Assembly: GCF_004664715.2 (NCBI RefSeq)
Contig: NC_051070.1
Location: 42,062,456 to 42,126,455, forward strand
Length of the DNA stretch: 64,000 nt
Source: Peromyscus leucopus
Taxonomy: Eukaryota; Chordata; Mammalia; Rodentia; Cricetidae
Reading direction: 5' to 3'
The notes beneath the pieces were generated by a model. The model saw only the letters and a program-made list of their open reading frames with translations, was not told the DNA's origin and ran no database searches. Below are positions 20,506-32,589 of the stretch, one piece after another. Position numbers and translations under genes: made by a program. The stretch's first letter is position 1; every line of letters starts with the position of its first letter.

Positions 20506-22020
20506 AAAACTACATTTATGTGTTTTAAGTGAACCTGCTATGTGGAGAAATGATTACTGTTTAAGTCATCTGATAGAGCACTCCCTTAGACTCACCACAT
20601 TGATTTTGATCCCATACATATACAATGTCCCTCTTGCATAATGAGTGTTTATCAAGCATTGTGTAAAATTGACTACTTAAAAAATTGAAGTTGAAAGTTT
20701 CAGGAGGCAATGATCTGATTGTTCTCCCAACTACTACAGCACTAACACGTGGATGATAGATGGTATAGTGGAATCGAGAGCCTTCTACTGGTGAATGATG
20801 CTGAGATAACTATTTTGATAGCCTAAGCTGAGGGAGAATCCTTTGTTCTACCAACTACTGAGTCTCAAATACAAAAAACAAAATGGTAGAAATGGCCAAG
20901 ATTTCAATACAAATACTGTGACAGAAAATATGAACATTTTGAAAAAGCAGCTAATTGTCTCATCATCTAGTGATATTCTAAAAAAAAAAAAAAAAACAGG
21001 AGAAATCTGTCTCTAAAACAGTAACTGAACTTTGTAGCCCATTTCTCATAAATGCTGCATTCTTAGATGAATATTTGAATATGAAATGTTTATGTATTAA
21101 ATCTATTTCACAAGCTTTCTCCTAAGTTTCTTTACCTATTCCTGTTATGAGGGTGGTGCTTCAGACCTACACAAATCTTAAATGCAGCGAAGCAAAAAGT
21201 GCCTCAGAGACCATTATTTAGTTTTAAAAACACCTTTATTGGATCACCTTGTGAAACAATGAGCCTTGAAGTTGTAGCCTCTAATTCCAAATGTATCAAT
21301 AAAAAAAAAATACCCAACCTTTCAAGCCATGCTTGAGCTTGTCCTTCATCTAAAAATAAGGACATAAATGCTCTTCTTTTCACCAGGGTTCTCAGAGGAA
21401 TAGCTAATTAAAATAACAGTAGCATGCTTATGTTACAATGGAAGGGCTATGCAAATACTAAATAACATGAAGGGTCATAAACACACAACTAGGGCTGAGT
21501 TAATAACAACAACAAAAAAAACTGGGCATTTTAAAAAATAAATGGTAAATGGAATACCTCCTTACAAAAAACATATATCTCTCAGAATTAGCTCCCCATG
21601 TTCAAGGGAGATTCATATTAACTTCTTTTTTCTAGACTAAAGGAGTCTAAAAGGCTTTCTAACTAAAATGATTCAGTGTTTTGAATTGTGGGAATAACCA
21701 AAAATATACTGTGATAAAAATTAAGAACTATTGAACTTGGTTCAAATGGATCATCAGCTAAATTAAACTGTCCAATATGATCTTATTCTCTATATTGCAC
21801 ACATAAATGACAGCAGCATTTTCCTTTGTATCTATACAGACAACAAAATAGAATTCCTTGTATGAACATAAAATCAGTTATGAGTGGAATGAATGTTTTC
21901 ATAATTCAAGGATGGTTTATATTTTAACACATGACCATGTAAGCTGCTTTTTCCTGTTCTTTTAAACTCTGGTAAATATAAATTCTGTTACCATTTAATT
22001 GCTGCCACATTCATCTTCCT
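20506..22020. other. Single-copy-looking stretch, no feature recognised
   Basis: AT-rich complex sequence with an 18-base A run near 20981 and no credible frame. Confidence 0.5.
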
Positions 22021-22024
22021 TTAT

Positions 22025-22320
22025 TTTCTTTAAATAATTTTATTTGATATATTTTAATTATGTTTTCCCTCCATAACTTCACCCATATCCTACCCCTCTC
22101 CTTACCCATACAAATTTATGTTCTCTCTGGCCCTCTTTACAAAAAAACCCACACACAAAAACAGATTAAAACAAATAAGAACATTACTCTTTCTTTAGGG
22201 AAAAAAATTGAATCATATCATGTGCATCTGTTGGGGTTTTCTTTTTGCACAATTTCCCAAAACAAAACAAGAACTGGGCTGGTAAGAATAACATTTGAAT
22301 TATGGGACATATTCTAAAAG
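22025..22320 (-). mobile_element. L1 3' end, antisense, diverged
   Basis: TTAATTATGTTTTCCCTCCA, CCTACCCCTCTCCTTACCCA, then ATGTTCTCTCTGGCCCTCTT with an A-rich internal stretch and TTTGCACAATTTCCCAAAAC. This matches the complement of an older rodent L1 terminus with its internal A-rich segment. Confidence 0.6.
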
Positions 22321-22444
22321 TTCACCTTTAGCCCTAGACAATAATACGGTATTATCTAGAATAGGACATAATAAGAGGAGATTGTGAAGAACAGAAGTTA
22401 TCTTAAAAGAGAATGCAGAGCATCTCAGAGCTTAAACTCAACCC

Positions 22445-22540
22445 TGTAAGTTGGAGGCTGTAGCCTCTTGGTAGAGAACTTGTCTGGTAGGTGTTAAGCA
22501 TTGAGTTCCATCCAAAGCAAAATGAAACAAATCCAAATCA
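22445..22540 (+). mobile_element. ID-like tRNA-derived SINE fragment
   Basis: GGAGGCTGTAGCCTCTTGGT, AGAGAACTTGTCTGGTAGGT and TTGAGTTCCATCCAAAGCAA parallel the ID element (ggggatgtagctcagttggtagagtgcttgcctagc...gttcaatccccagc), followed by an A-rich tail. Confidence 0.5.
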
Positions 22541-23262
22541 AAACTCTGCCAAAATCAAGTCTTCTGAAAAAACAAAAGTCTGTGGAGTAGTTTTGATACC
22601 ATAAAAGTAATCACCAGTTTACCTCGTCTTTTCTCTGAGTATCTCAAGACTCCAAGTGCCTTTACAAAGCTCCACAGGACACCTCTCCATAGGAACATGA
22701 TACTAGAGGGCAATCTTGTACCTTCACTCTTTTTTTTTAATAGTACAGAGAACTTTTCATTAAAGAATCTTTTCTATGTATGACCAACCTGTTCAAAAAT
22801 AGCTCCTGTGACACCTCCACGCCTTTTCAGTCCTGAACTTATGCTATGTCTTCTCTCTTCCTCTTTCAAGGCTCTGAAATAATTGGAAGAATATTTGTAT
22901 TGTGCCATCTTTCTGGAAAGGAAAGCTGGGATAGTATAAGAAGGGCCATTCTTTCTTGTAGTATTTTTGGCCACGACTCAGGGTGGGACGCTTTATATGT
23001 GTCACAAGAAAGATGGCCCTCATTACATTTACACCCCATTTGCACAGGCACCAGAAGAGCTCAAAGGAGAAAGTTCAGTGTCCTGTCAGTCACCTAAAAA
23101 TGTCTATCTTTTGACTTTTGTCTTTCACTTTGTCTTACACACACATTTTTTCCCTTTTTGTTAGTATTCTTTAGTCTTCCCCCCTCTTTTCTTTTTAACT
23201 TGAATGCTTTTTTACATTGAGACTCTTAGTAGTCTAGCCACAGGCCTAGGACCATTTGCAAT
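22541..23262. other. Single-copy-looking stretch, no feature recognised
   Basis: Relatively GC-balanced complex sequence. Overlapping frames of 60-83 codons on both strands at 22846-23164 show no splice context or known homology. Confidence 0.45.
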
Positions 23263-23264
23263 TG

Positions 23265-23515
23265 TATAATAATAGTAATAACCCATGTGTGTGCAGAATG
23301 TTTCCCTCAGGAGCCCAGAGAACTTCATAAATGCCCTCCTGTTAACCTTGGCAACTTTCTGATTGATAGGCACATAGCTTTGGTCCTCTAAGCTTGTGAA
23401 TTTTCAGACTGGGAGCTGAGAGGTTCAGAAATGTACATTTGTTCATTCCCATCAATGCTGCGGCAGCTTGGCTGTGCAGCACTGTGATGCCACAAAGGAA
23501 CCAAGGATTTAAACA
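23265..23515 (-). mobile_element. MIR SINE, antisense
   Basis: Plus-strand blocks follow the complement of MIR: AATAGTAATAACCC, AACTTCATAAATGCCCTCC, TTTTCAGACTGGGAGCTGAG, AGGTTCAGAAATG, and AACCAAGGATTTAAAC matching the MIR GATTTGAACCC element. MIRs predate the placental radiation. Confidence 0.6.
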
Positions 23516-25015
23516 ATACCTGTTGTGGGTATCATTAGTGTTCTTTTTATAACTATGTCTTTCTTTTTAGACAGATTTTCCCAATACCTTATCAACTGTT
23601 AATTAGAAGTGTTAATTCTGCATATTTGACATAATATCTCTAATATTCATAGACATAATCTCACCTGAAATGGTCTCTTTCTTTGTAATAGATATAGGGA
23701 ATATGAGTGCATGTAAATAAAAAGTGAAGAGAATACTAGCAAATTCACACATAGACTTAATTTATTTACTGTTAGGTTGAAGAGCCAAGTAAATAACTCA
23801 GAGATCACTGGTGTGAAATTTGCACTTGAGGATATTTAAAATGATAAAAATAGTAGATGATTAAATGCTAGTTTTCTCATATTCAAATACAAAAATCATA
23901 AAAAGTTGTATTAAGAACCAGAAGCTATGTATATATTTGTGTTTTGTATCTTTTTGTTAACAATTTGTCCTTTGGCCTCATTAGTGATGTCAATCTCTCC
24001 TTGCTCTAACTCCTTCTTTAGACCATTAGGTTGTTAAAAATAATGACTAAGAGAAAAAGCTCTGGAGCATGATTGACAAGAGCTTGTTTTAATTGCTCTA
24101 GATTACCTTTTTGTTGTAATGAACAAGATATTGTGAAATCCTTTGGAGCCATGGTCAGGAGAGGCAAACAAAAAGCCTAACAGAACTACCCTGGTATCAT
24201 TATGGGGATAAAGCATATACCAATGATATCAAGTTCAAGTCTCTGTCAAGAAATAATAATCTTCCTTGCATTAGTTACTGTGCTTCGGGTTATGACCTGA
24301 GGGTCCTTTTATCAGACTCCATCAAAGGCTCTTCCCCTTAACTCTCTCACCTGGTAGTTGTCCTTTATGATTTCATGATTTACTGTGACATTAGGATATT
24401 TAGTGTCTCTAGAGGTGTCACATTAGCTAGTTTGTTTTTCTTTGATGAGTTAGTGAAAATCAAGTGAAATGTGTTGGTGTTTAATGTTGCCCAGCTTACC
24501 ACTGGCCACATGGTGCGTGGAAAGAATTCTGAGAGCCGTATTTGCAGTAATAAAATGTATAAAGGGAAGAAAAATCCGTGTAATCAAAGTCTTTCTGTAA
24601 CAACTAAGTGAAGTCTCGGGGACTAAGCATGTATCTGTGTTATCAATCAAGTCTTATTCTAAAATAAGACAGCATAGAAATATTTTAAACAAACACATAC
24701 ATGTATATTTGTTGTATATGTTATTTGTTACTTATTAGCTGATGCCTTAGACATTTTACACCATGTTAGAATGACTAAAGCGCGTAATGTTTAAAGAATG
24801 AGATTTTATTACTGTTAAGTCACTCTCAGCTGTCTCTCATCTGGTGAGGGTTGAATACTCAAAAAGAGAAACACAATTTTCCCTTTTAAAATTTACCTGT
24901 AAAATGTTGCCCTAATGCTGTGTCCTAAAGGAGTGGTTCCCATCTGATAATCTTTGGGAGGTAGTAGAAATGTAAGAAAGGAGAGTCTAGTGGAGATAAG
25001 TTAGTCACAGGGCTT
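23516..25015. other. Single-copy-looking stretch, no feature recognised
   Basis: About 1.5 kb of AT-rich complex sequence free of recognised repeats and of credible frames. Confidence 0.5.
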
Positions 25016-25031
25016 TTATGCCTGTAAAGGT

Positions 25032-25275
25032 GTTTTGTTTGTTTGTTTGTTTGTTTGTTTTACCTATGTCTCTGTCATTCACCACTCTTCCTAGGTGGCA
25101 TGCAGTGTGCAGCGTTCTTATGCTTTTCTTTTATACCCTGATGTTTCTGCCTTGCTGCATATCAAAAGCGTTGGAGCCAGCTCAACATTGGCTGAAATCT
25201 CTGAAATCATGAGCCAAAATGAACTTTTTCCTCCTCTTAAATAGTTTCACTAGGGTTGTCACAATAACAGAAAAA
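25032..25275 (+). mobile_element. MaLR-type LTR, decayed
   Basis: A GTTT array (25032-25060) interrupts or flanks the start. The end is clear: AAATCATGAGCCAAAATGAA, TTTTTCCTCCTCTTAAATAG and GGGTTGTCACAATAACAG match the AATAAA-containing end and CAGCAACAG-like terminus of mammalian MaLR LTRs. The 5' boundary is not resolved. Confidence 0.55.
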
Positions 25276-25752
25276 AAGTAAAGAAGAGGAAAACCTGAAG
25301 GAGTGAATTATGATCTAGAAGTGGAGCCGTTTCTGTGACTGCACCTGACAATGCAGCCCAGAAGAATGTGGAAATGGATTAAAGCAGGGCTTTAGAAAAG
25401 TTTAGAATGTTTGCTAGAAATGGCTCAGAATGCTGCAAACATAGCTATAATAGATAATTGTGGTGAGAGCTCAGAAGAGAAGGATGTTGACAAAGGATGA
25501 TCAAACCTATGCTGATGGTTTTCAGATGGAAAGGACAATTCTACTCAGTATGTTACTTGAGATTACTCATGTTGTTTTGGAGAAACGGGTCTGCATGTTG
25601 TCCATAGCTTTCGGTGAATCTAGGTTAAAGGCTAACAATTCATTTAACCATGGAGACAACATTAAGGAAGCAAAACATTCAGGCTGGGCAAAGTTTTCTG
25701 CTTTTAGCCAGAATTACAGTGAGAATTTGGAGCAAGAGCAGATGAGGAAAAA

Positions 25753-25921
25753 AAATTTTTTTTTTTTTTTTTTGGTTTTTCAAGACAGGGTTTCTCTGTA
25801 TAGCTTTGCGCCTTTTCCTGGAACTCACTTGGTAGCCCAGGCTGGCCTCAAACTCACAGAGATCCACCTGCCTCTGCCTCCCGAGTGCTGGGATTAAAGG
25901 CGTGCGCCACCACTGCCCGGC
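25753..25921 (-). mobile_element. B1 SINE, antisense, with 14-bp target duplication
   Basis: T-run, TTTTTCAAGACAGGGTTTCT, TAGCTTTGCGCCTTTTCCTG (cricetid-type), GCTGGGATTAAAGGCGTGCG and CCACTGCCCGGC. Exact flanking repeats CAGATGAGGAAAAA occur at 25739-25752 and 25922-25935. It inserted into MaLR internal sequence and looks young. Confidence 0.95.
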
Positions 25922-26227
25922 CAGATGAGGAAAAATGATGAGGAAAAAGACTTCCAGTCTGTCTCTGAAAGGAACACAACAAAAGCATGGAGAAGGATGC
26001 TGGGATTGTAGATTAATACAATTAATCACATGTCAGTCAATAGAACAGCCAAATAGCTTCCAATGGGACAAAATGAAAGTTGCCTTGCAAGCACCTCAAA
26101 GATTAGCCAGACCAAACCCATTTCACGTTCAAGTGTAATAAGTGTAATTTATTTGGAAAGACATTTGTTGGAGAAGAGAATACCAGGGTACCTTGTTCAC
26201 ATAAGACCAGTGATTTTTCTCAGACTT

Positions 26228-26530
26228 AAGAGATGGCTCAATCTACAATGTGTATACAATGCCATGCAAACATGAGTACCTGAGTTTGGAAAAGCCAAAA
26301 CAAGAGGATTCCTGGGCCTAGCTTTCCAGCCAGTGTACTAAATTTGTGAGTTCCAGGTTCAGGGAAAGCTTTGTTTTGAAAACTAAGTGTGAGGAGCTAG
26401 TGAAGGAGATACCTGACACTAACCTATGACTTCCACAGATACATGCACATGTGTGATAACATACTAAACATACCCATGACTACCCACAAATGCACACATG
26501 TGAACACATGCATACATGTGCACATATACA
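26228..26530 (+). mobile_element. B4 SINE, nested
   Basis: AAGAGATGGCTCAATCTACA head, GAGTACCTGAGTTTGGAAAA, GTGAGTTCCAGGTTCAGGGA, GACTTCCACAGATACATGCA and a CA/TG-rich tail. Sense orientation within MaLR internal sequence. Confidence 0.7.
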
Positions 26531-27229
26531 AAGAAAATGGTATCTCTAGAATTCTTTCAACTGTGCTTCGCTGTTCAAGCATTGACACTCTACTGAAGCT
26601 GTGCTCTAAGTCCTCATGGCTGCTTGGATTGTTCTCAGGCCTAGTGTTGTATGTGCTCCTTGTTCTGTAGGCATGAAAAATGTAAAAGTTGTGGGGTGAT
26701 GGAAAATTCTACCTTGAATTCAAAGAATAGCCTGGGAGGCTAGAAGTGTGTGGTAGAGTCAGAATCTAATGTTGAGCCCCTAAGAGCTGATGCATTAACC
26801 CAAGAGAGTGAATTTGAAGCTTCAGTGGAGATCCTAGCATATTAGGAATGGGAGGGGTGTGGGACAATTGCAAGACAAGCCCTAGCCTATGAGTCAATCC
26901 AACCTAAGACAGTATTAATCTGTGGTTCAGTCAGCATGGTAACAGCAGCAAGGCTGTCAAAGCTATTTGGAGCTCATACTTTAGAACCATGTGTCACAGT
27001 GGACGGACATGAGTGTACCTGTTTGTCCTATTGGATTCCATATTGTTTTGATCTCATTCCTCCTTGGTATTCTATTCCAGAATGAGAATGGGAGTGCTTA
27101 TGTTATACATTGAAATTATAACTGGCTGCTACTATTCCCTTATTATTGTCAGATTACTACCAGATTGCCTTCAGTCTCAGAAGAGACTTCGGGTTCCAGT
27201 ATTCAGCTGGAATGGTTTGCTTACTGGCG

Positions 27230-27480
27230 AACTGAATGCACTTGCCTTGTGAGACTCTTATGTGTCTTTGCAGGCCAGGGGTGAAATTTCATTATGTAAA
27301 TCTTAGGGTTTTCCTCTGCCAGCAACTTCCACCATGAAGTTTCTGCTTTACCATGGGCCAAAAGCAATTTCAGACCATTGACTGAAAACTCTGGAAACTG
27401 AGATTAAACAGACCTTGCTTATTTTTATTTATTTATTTTTTTATGTCAGGTATCTTGTGAGAACAATGAAAATCTAACAC
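27230..27480 (+). mobile_element. MaLR-type LTR 3' end, decayed
   Basis: AACTCTGGAAACTGAGATTA, a T-rich run, then ATGTCAGGTATCTTGTGAGA and ACAATGAAAATCTAACA parallel the end of MaLR LTRs (aactgtgagcc...gtcaggtattttgtcacagcaac...). With the LTR at 25032-25275 this could bound one element. The start is uncertain. Confidence 0.45.
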
Positions 27481-28924
27481 TGCCCCCATATTGCTGACAG
27501 TGGAAGGGGGAGATAGTTCAGTGTTCCTTGAAACCTCTTTAATTAATAAGGCCCTTTATCTCATTCCGGAGGGGAAATTCCGGTAACTCCTTCTTACATG
27601 TTGCACTTTTTATTGTCCCTTGGTTAAACTTGACTCTGGGAGGTCACACAGTCAAGCCTTGCATTTAGGTATTGAAAAACTGAACAGTGAAAAAAAGTAT
27701 TTTTTTTTTTGAAGAGGTAGTAGCTGTAGGGTGAAGCTTCTACCTATAGGGCAGAGAAGAGGTTAGAATTACTGTAACTTGGAAGCTTCCTAGAAGAATT
27801 CTACAAAGCTAAAGTTTAGAGTGCTAAATAATGGGTGCTACCTGTTCTTACTGTTATATCTCAGTTCAGAAAAGAGACTTGTGGAGCTCTGAGCTAGAGG
27901 GGTTGTCCTCAGTGACATCTGTGCAGAGGCGGCGACATGGCTGGTTCTACAAGTGCTGACAATACTGGAATGTGTTAATAACTAGAATCAATTTCCGATG
28001 CCAAGGTAAAGCAACATTGTCCATAAAATACAAATAGAAGAAACACATAAGAAAATAAGCTTTATTTTTTTAGCCATTACTTCATTCTCTAGAATTCATT
28101 ATTCATTCTCTAGAATTGCCAATTGACAGACATATTGGAGGGCCAAATGAGCAAAGAGGAATGTAATTGGAGCTACAGTTCCATCATCACAGATGGATGA
28201 AGACTGGATTAGACAGTGTATGTTTTACTAACTATAATGAACAGTTAGTGTGAATGGTAAGTATACCACTAAACCAAATGGGTAAATCTGCTGGTAGATG
28301 TTGAAGTGACAATTGAAAGTACATCTTCAACTTCAGTTAAACTCTGTTTCATGTCTTATACAAGTGAAATCATGCCACATGTGGTTTTTCATCTAGTAGC
28401 TTGGATATTAAAATCTTTTGCCTACACAAATTAATTTGCACCTTGACTTCATCTCACTGAATCTGTTTTCTATATCTTAAATAACTTTAAAACTAGACTT
28501 TAATCTCTCATGCTTTTTTTTTTTAACTCAAGAATTGTCTGAAAAAAGGTAGGACAACTTTAAATGAATTTAACCTTCACCAGAAGAGATTACACTTGGC
28601 TGTAGACCAAGACTCAAGAGTACCTGCTCCCAGAAACATTGTCTCATAAAAAACCTTCAAGATTATCTATTTATCTTTGTCAATCAACATCCATCTTCAA
28701 GAGGCTATCCACTTGTTCACCGTCCATTATCATGCTATATCTGTTTCTCATGCTTCTGTGCTCTTAGTTCATATGACTGGCATTGTGGGTCAGTCAGTAT
28801 CTGAAACTATGATTAACACCACCCTGCCTACATATGCTGTTTTCCAGCTCCTCTGATTATATTTTAGTGTTGACCTGTTAGGCTAAATCATCCTTTTATT
28901 ATGATAGTAATAGGAGATTTATGT
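27481..28924. other. Single-copy-looking stretch, no feature recognised
   Basis: Complex sequence including a 17-bp tandem duplication (ATTCATTCTCTAGAATT, twice, at 28080-28117). No gene or known repeat is recognised. Confidence 0.45.
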
Positions 28925-28927
28925 AAT

Positions 28928-29045
28928 GACACAAAGGGTAATGGTTAAGAATATGACTTTAGAGGTGTTATTCCCAGATGGGAATCTTAGTTAAAACACA
29001 TACTTATTATGTGACATTTGTGATCTGGACCAGAAGATCATTCTT
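28928..29045 (+). mobile_element. MIR SINE, sense
   Basis: GGGTAATGGTTAAGAATATG, ACTTTAGAGGTG, CAGATGGGAATCTTAG, ACTTATTATGTGACATTTG follow the MIR 5' half (agtggttaagagcacggactctggag...cttactagctgtgtgaccttgg). Confidence 0.65.
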
Positions 29046-29535
29046 CAGTGATAGTGTCCTGAGAGAGAGGACCAGAAGATGAGAAGATAAGGGCATAAAG
29101 TTTGGAGTCAAGGGGTCTTACAGAAGCTATGTCTGATGCCAACCAAGTTTTTCAATATGTACAGCAATTTATACACTATTTGCAGGACAAAAATGGGACA
29201 GAGTCAACAGAAAGTTATCATGCAATAGGAGAAATCACCACTATGCAGTGGGAAAACCCTGTAAAGAGTTGGTCCCAAACAGTGGTGCAAGACCTCCTTC
29301 TGATAAGAAGTATAGAGACTCAAAAGGAAGGTAATGACTATGTTTGGAGTAAGGCTTCACATAAAGCATCTTACTAGCATATATCAGGGTTATCAGGGAA
29401 GAGCTATCTTGGAAGAAGATGCAGGACTTTGTGTTGTTATTGTTGAGTGGATGGTATCTTTGGTTATGAGTTAAAATTGTACATTTGCACAAATGTGCAG
29501 TAAATCTCACAATTTAACGTCATTCCAAATTAGAA
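29046..29535. other. Single-copy-looking stretch
   Basis: Holds a 91-codon plus-strand frame (29102-29377) and an overlapping 89-codon minus-strand frame. Neither resembles a known family nor shows exon borders I trust. Confidence 0.45.
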
Positions 29536-29550
29536 CATTTCCTCTTGTAG

Positions 29551-30537
29551 ATTCATGGGAGGTTCCCTTGCACCAGGTTTCTACATGACCCACAAATGAC
29601 CCCCACATCAAGACATCTCTTCTATTACTCTCTACCTCCATCTACCTACCCAACCCAGTCCCTTATGTTTCCGTCTCCATTGGCCCCCAGTCTACTCAGG
29701 AGATCTCTTCTATTTCCCCTTTTCTGAGAAATCTATGCATCCCCATACCTCTCTGGGCCCTCTTTGTTACCTAGCCTTTATGGGCCTGTAGGTCACAGCA
29801 TGGTTATCCTTTACCTTACAGCTAATATCCACTTATGAGAGAATACATACTTTTTTTTTCTTTCTGGATCTGGGTTAACTTATTCAAGAAGACTTTTAGC
29901 CATATTGGATAGGGAGCCTGAACTGGCCATCTCTTGTAATCAGATTGGTAACTATCCCAGTTATCATCAGAGAGCCTTCATCCAGTGGCTGATGGAAACA
30001 GATGTAGAGATCCACAACTAAGCACTGAGCTGAGCTTGGGGGATCTTATTGAAAAGAGGAAGGAAGGATTGTATGAGTCAGGGCCTCAAGGTCATCATAA
30101 GGGAACCCACAGAAACAACTAACTTGGGCTCATAGGAGCTTAAAGACTCTGGACCAACATCTAGGGAGCCCACATGGGACTGACCTAGTCTCTCTACATA
30201 TGTGTGACAGTTGTATACCTTTATCTACTTGTGGGACTCCTAGTGGTGGAAGCAGAGCCTGTCTCTAAAGCTTTGGCTGGCTTTCAGGAACCTATTACTC
30301 ATACTATGTTGCCTTGACCAACATTAATACAAGGGGAGGAGCTTTATCTTACCTCAACTTGCTATTCAATGCTTTATTGACACCCATCGGAGGTGCCTTT
30401 CTGAACAGAAACAAAGGAGGAGTGGATGAGCGGGGAGGCCTGGGGCATGCAGGGGAGGTAATGTAAGGAGAGAAGTGAGGAGAAACTTCAGTCAGGATGC
30501 AAAACAAATAAATAAATTTAATTAATAAAAATCATAT
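29551..30537 (+). mobile_element. L1 3' UTR with A-tail, sense
   Basis: Rodent L1 3' UTR blocks in order: ACCTCCATCTACCTACCCAA region, ATCAGAGAGCCTTCATCCAG, GAAACAGATGTAGAGATCCA, GGAGCCCACATGGGACTGAC, CTCCTAGTGGTGGAAGCAGA, then the purine-rich AAACAAAGGAGGAGTGGATG and the tail CAAATAAATAAATTTAATTA. Imperfect flanking repeats resembling ATTTCCTCTTGTAG (about 29537 and 30538) may be the target duplication. Confidence 0.85.
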
Positions 30538-30554
30538 ATTTCCTTTTGCATAGT

Positions 30555-31543
30555 ACATTAACAAGAGATCAGTATCCCTCACTCCAAAAACACTTGTGAT
30601 AGTAATCTATTTAAAACTCTTAATCTTTTCATGTATTACAGAAGCAACATAAACAAAATAGCATATATTTCTATTTAGCATCTTAGTTTAGAGCATAGTA
30701 ATAACCTTCAAAAAGTAGCCAAAAAGGTCCACTGCCCAGATGAGTTCCAGACTAATTCCATTACCTTCTATAACTTCCCTGTTGAATTCATGAATATATA
30801 GTTTTTAAAAACCCACAAGCTTTACCATTCAGCATTACTTAGGGACCTGTGGGAAACACTGGTTCTTGGCCGCACACCATTTCTACTAAAACAGAATCTT
30901 TATTCAAGACAATTTCCCGATGTGACCCTCATTATTCTTTGAGAACTCAACCTGTGCAGGCCTTACTCAGCCAGGCAAATTGTGCCTTACTAGAGAAGAG
31001 TATCTTTATCTTAAAGAAATTACATTCTCTGATGTTTTAGGTGGAAGATATTTAATATTAGTGGTCAAACTGAATTTAGGACACCTTTGTTACCCATGTG
31101 AAAAAGAGATATTTGTAGTATCTTATGGAGTAGATTGCAACTGATGCTGCTTTACATCAAATGCTGTGATCATAAAACTATTGAGAGAACAAGCTCTGAG
31201 ACAGTCAGTGTTTTCATTTTTAGTAAAAGGCATTATTGTATATTTACATATTAGAAATAAAATATGCACCCTTTTAATAATGAAAAAATAAAACTTGCCA
31301 ACTTTCTCTAGATAAATGTTTTTGCCCAAACTAGATTTGCCAAAGGGTACAATACATGATATCAAACACTTAATTACAACTTTAATGTAAAATTTATACT
31401 GCATATAGAAACCAGAATAGACATTTTACTTGCAAAGACTTTTAAAATATTGTATTGATGTTCTTAAAGTATTCATAGTAGTACAGAATTGCACATGTTC
31501 TCTTTTAGCTTATGTTCATTTATCATTTGGGTATATAAATATT

Positions 31544-31546
<3 letters not shown>
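30555..31546. other. Single-copy-looking AT-rich stretch
   Basis: No repeat recognised. Frames of 63 (plus) and 93 (minus) codons at 30849-31404 have no recognised homology. Confidence 0.45.

Positions 31547-31600
<54 letters not shown>
31547..31600. repeat. GA/CT dinucleotide microsatellite
   Basis: Twenty-seven uninterrupted GA units, ending in GG. No SINE is recognised on either side. Confidence 0.97.
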
Positions 31601-31601
<1 letters not shown>

Positions 31602-32240
31602 GAAATACTCCTGAGACTATTTTAATATGAAATCCATGTAAATTTCTTCTGAGTTGATTTATCCTGTAATGTTTGCTTAATCAGTGTCTTAGCTGTCTTG
31701 AAGTAGGAAGTTTGAAATGTTCCATTCAAAAGTGTTAAATTCCCTCTTCTTATCTGATAACCATTCTAAAGATCATTCTTGGGCTGCGTTTTTCTAAGTA
31801 ACCTGGCAGTTGGACTACTTCTTCAGCACATAATTGTTTAAATGTAGCATTTTGGAATCTTGTATTTATAACACATGATGACTGATGAGGGAAGATTTGT
31901 TAGGTTTACCTTTACATTTACTTTATGAACCTGTTTTCTAGCAATTTTTACTAGAGTTCATGGCTGTATTGTAGTCCTATTAATCTTGTGTATACTATAC
32001 AAAATAAATGAAATTAACACTTTCAAACACCATTTATTTGGCATTCTCTAAAAGAAATGGTTACAGTAAGATCTCTATAGAATTTTAAGGACTTTTCTAT
32101 GTGTTTTTACACAATACAGAAATAAATATATAAAAACTTTCAATGTATGGAAATAGCCATAATAAACTGTGTTACCATGAGAAAAGCAATTCAATATTGA
32201 CCCACATGGAAAATATGCTTTCATTTATACACACACATAC
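31601..32240. other. Single-copy-looking AT-rich stretch
   Basis: No recognisable feature. Confidence 0.45.
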
Positions 32241-32242
32241 AG

Positions 32243-32290
<48 letters not shown>

Positions 32291-32304
32291 ACTCATATAC
32301 ACAA
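32228..32304. repeat. CA/TG microsatellite
   Basis: Short imperfect ACAC units then about 20 pure CA units (32245-32284) and a degraded CA/TA edge. Confidence 0.95.
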
Positions 32305-32441
32305 ATATAATAGGTACATCCTATGCACTAGTAATGTAGTTCCCCCAGGAAGAATGCAATTCTAAATTGTGAATACTTTGTTACCATGGAACATATTCAA
32401 ATGAAAGGCAAATAATAAACTATGGAAAATAAAACCAGGCA

Positions 32442-32450
<9 letters not shown>

Positions 32451-32474
<24 letters not shown>

Positions 32475-32475
32475 A
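32451..32475. repeat. GT/CA microsatellite, short
   Basis: Twelve GT units after a TCTATCTAT stub. Confidence 0.9.
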
Positions 32476-32589
32476 TGAGGCAAGTCAAAGAGGTAAATAG
32501 GTGAAATAGAGTAAGAAAGACTTTTCTTAATAATTCACATTTGGGATAGTCACCAATATGATTACAGCAGATGTCCAGTTCTATTGCTA

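Larger units (their letters stand above)
25276..27220 (+). mobile_element. MaLR internal sequence, non-coding, with nested SINEs
   Basis: Purine-rich sequence follows the LTR end, with AGAAGTGGAGCCGTTTCTGT, GAAATGGATTAAAGCAGGGC and, further on, CTGTCAAAGCTATTTGGAGC and AACCATGTGTCACAG, blocks I associate with MaLR internal regions. It is split by a B1 (25753-25921) and a B4 (26228-26530). No gag- or pol-like frame survives; the 145-codon frame at 25460-25897 continues into the B1 and is chance. Confidence 0.5.

Noticed and set aside
25460..25897. 145-codon plus-strand frame
   Set aside because: It starts in MaLR internal sequence and ends inside a B1 SINE; not a retroviral or host protein I can recognise.
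29102..29377. 91-codon plus-strand frame with ordinary-looking composition
   Set aside because: No recognised domain, splice signals or Kozak-like context, and an overlapping minus-strand frame of similar length; consistent with chance.
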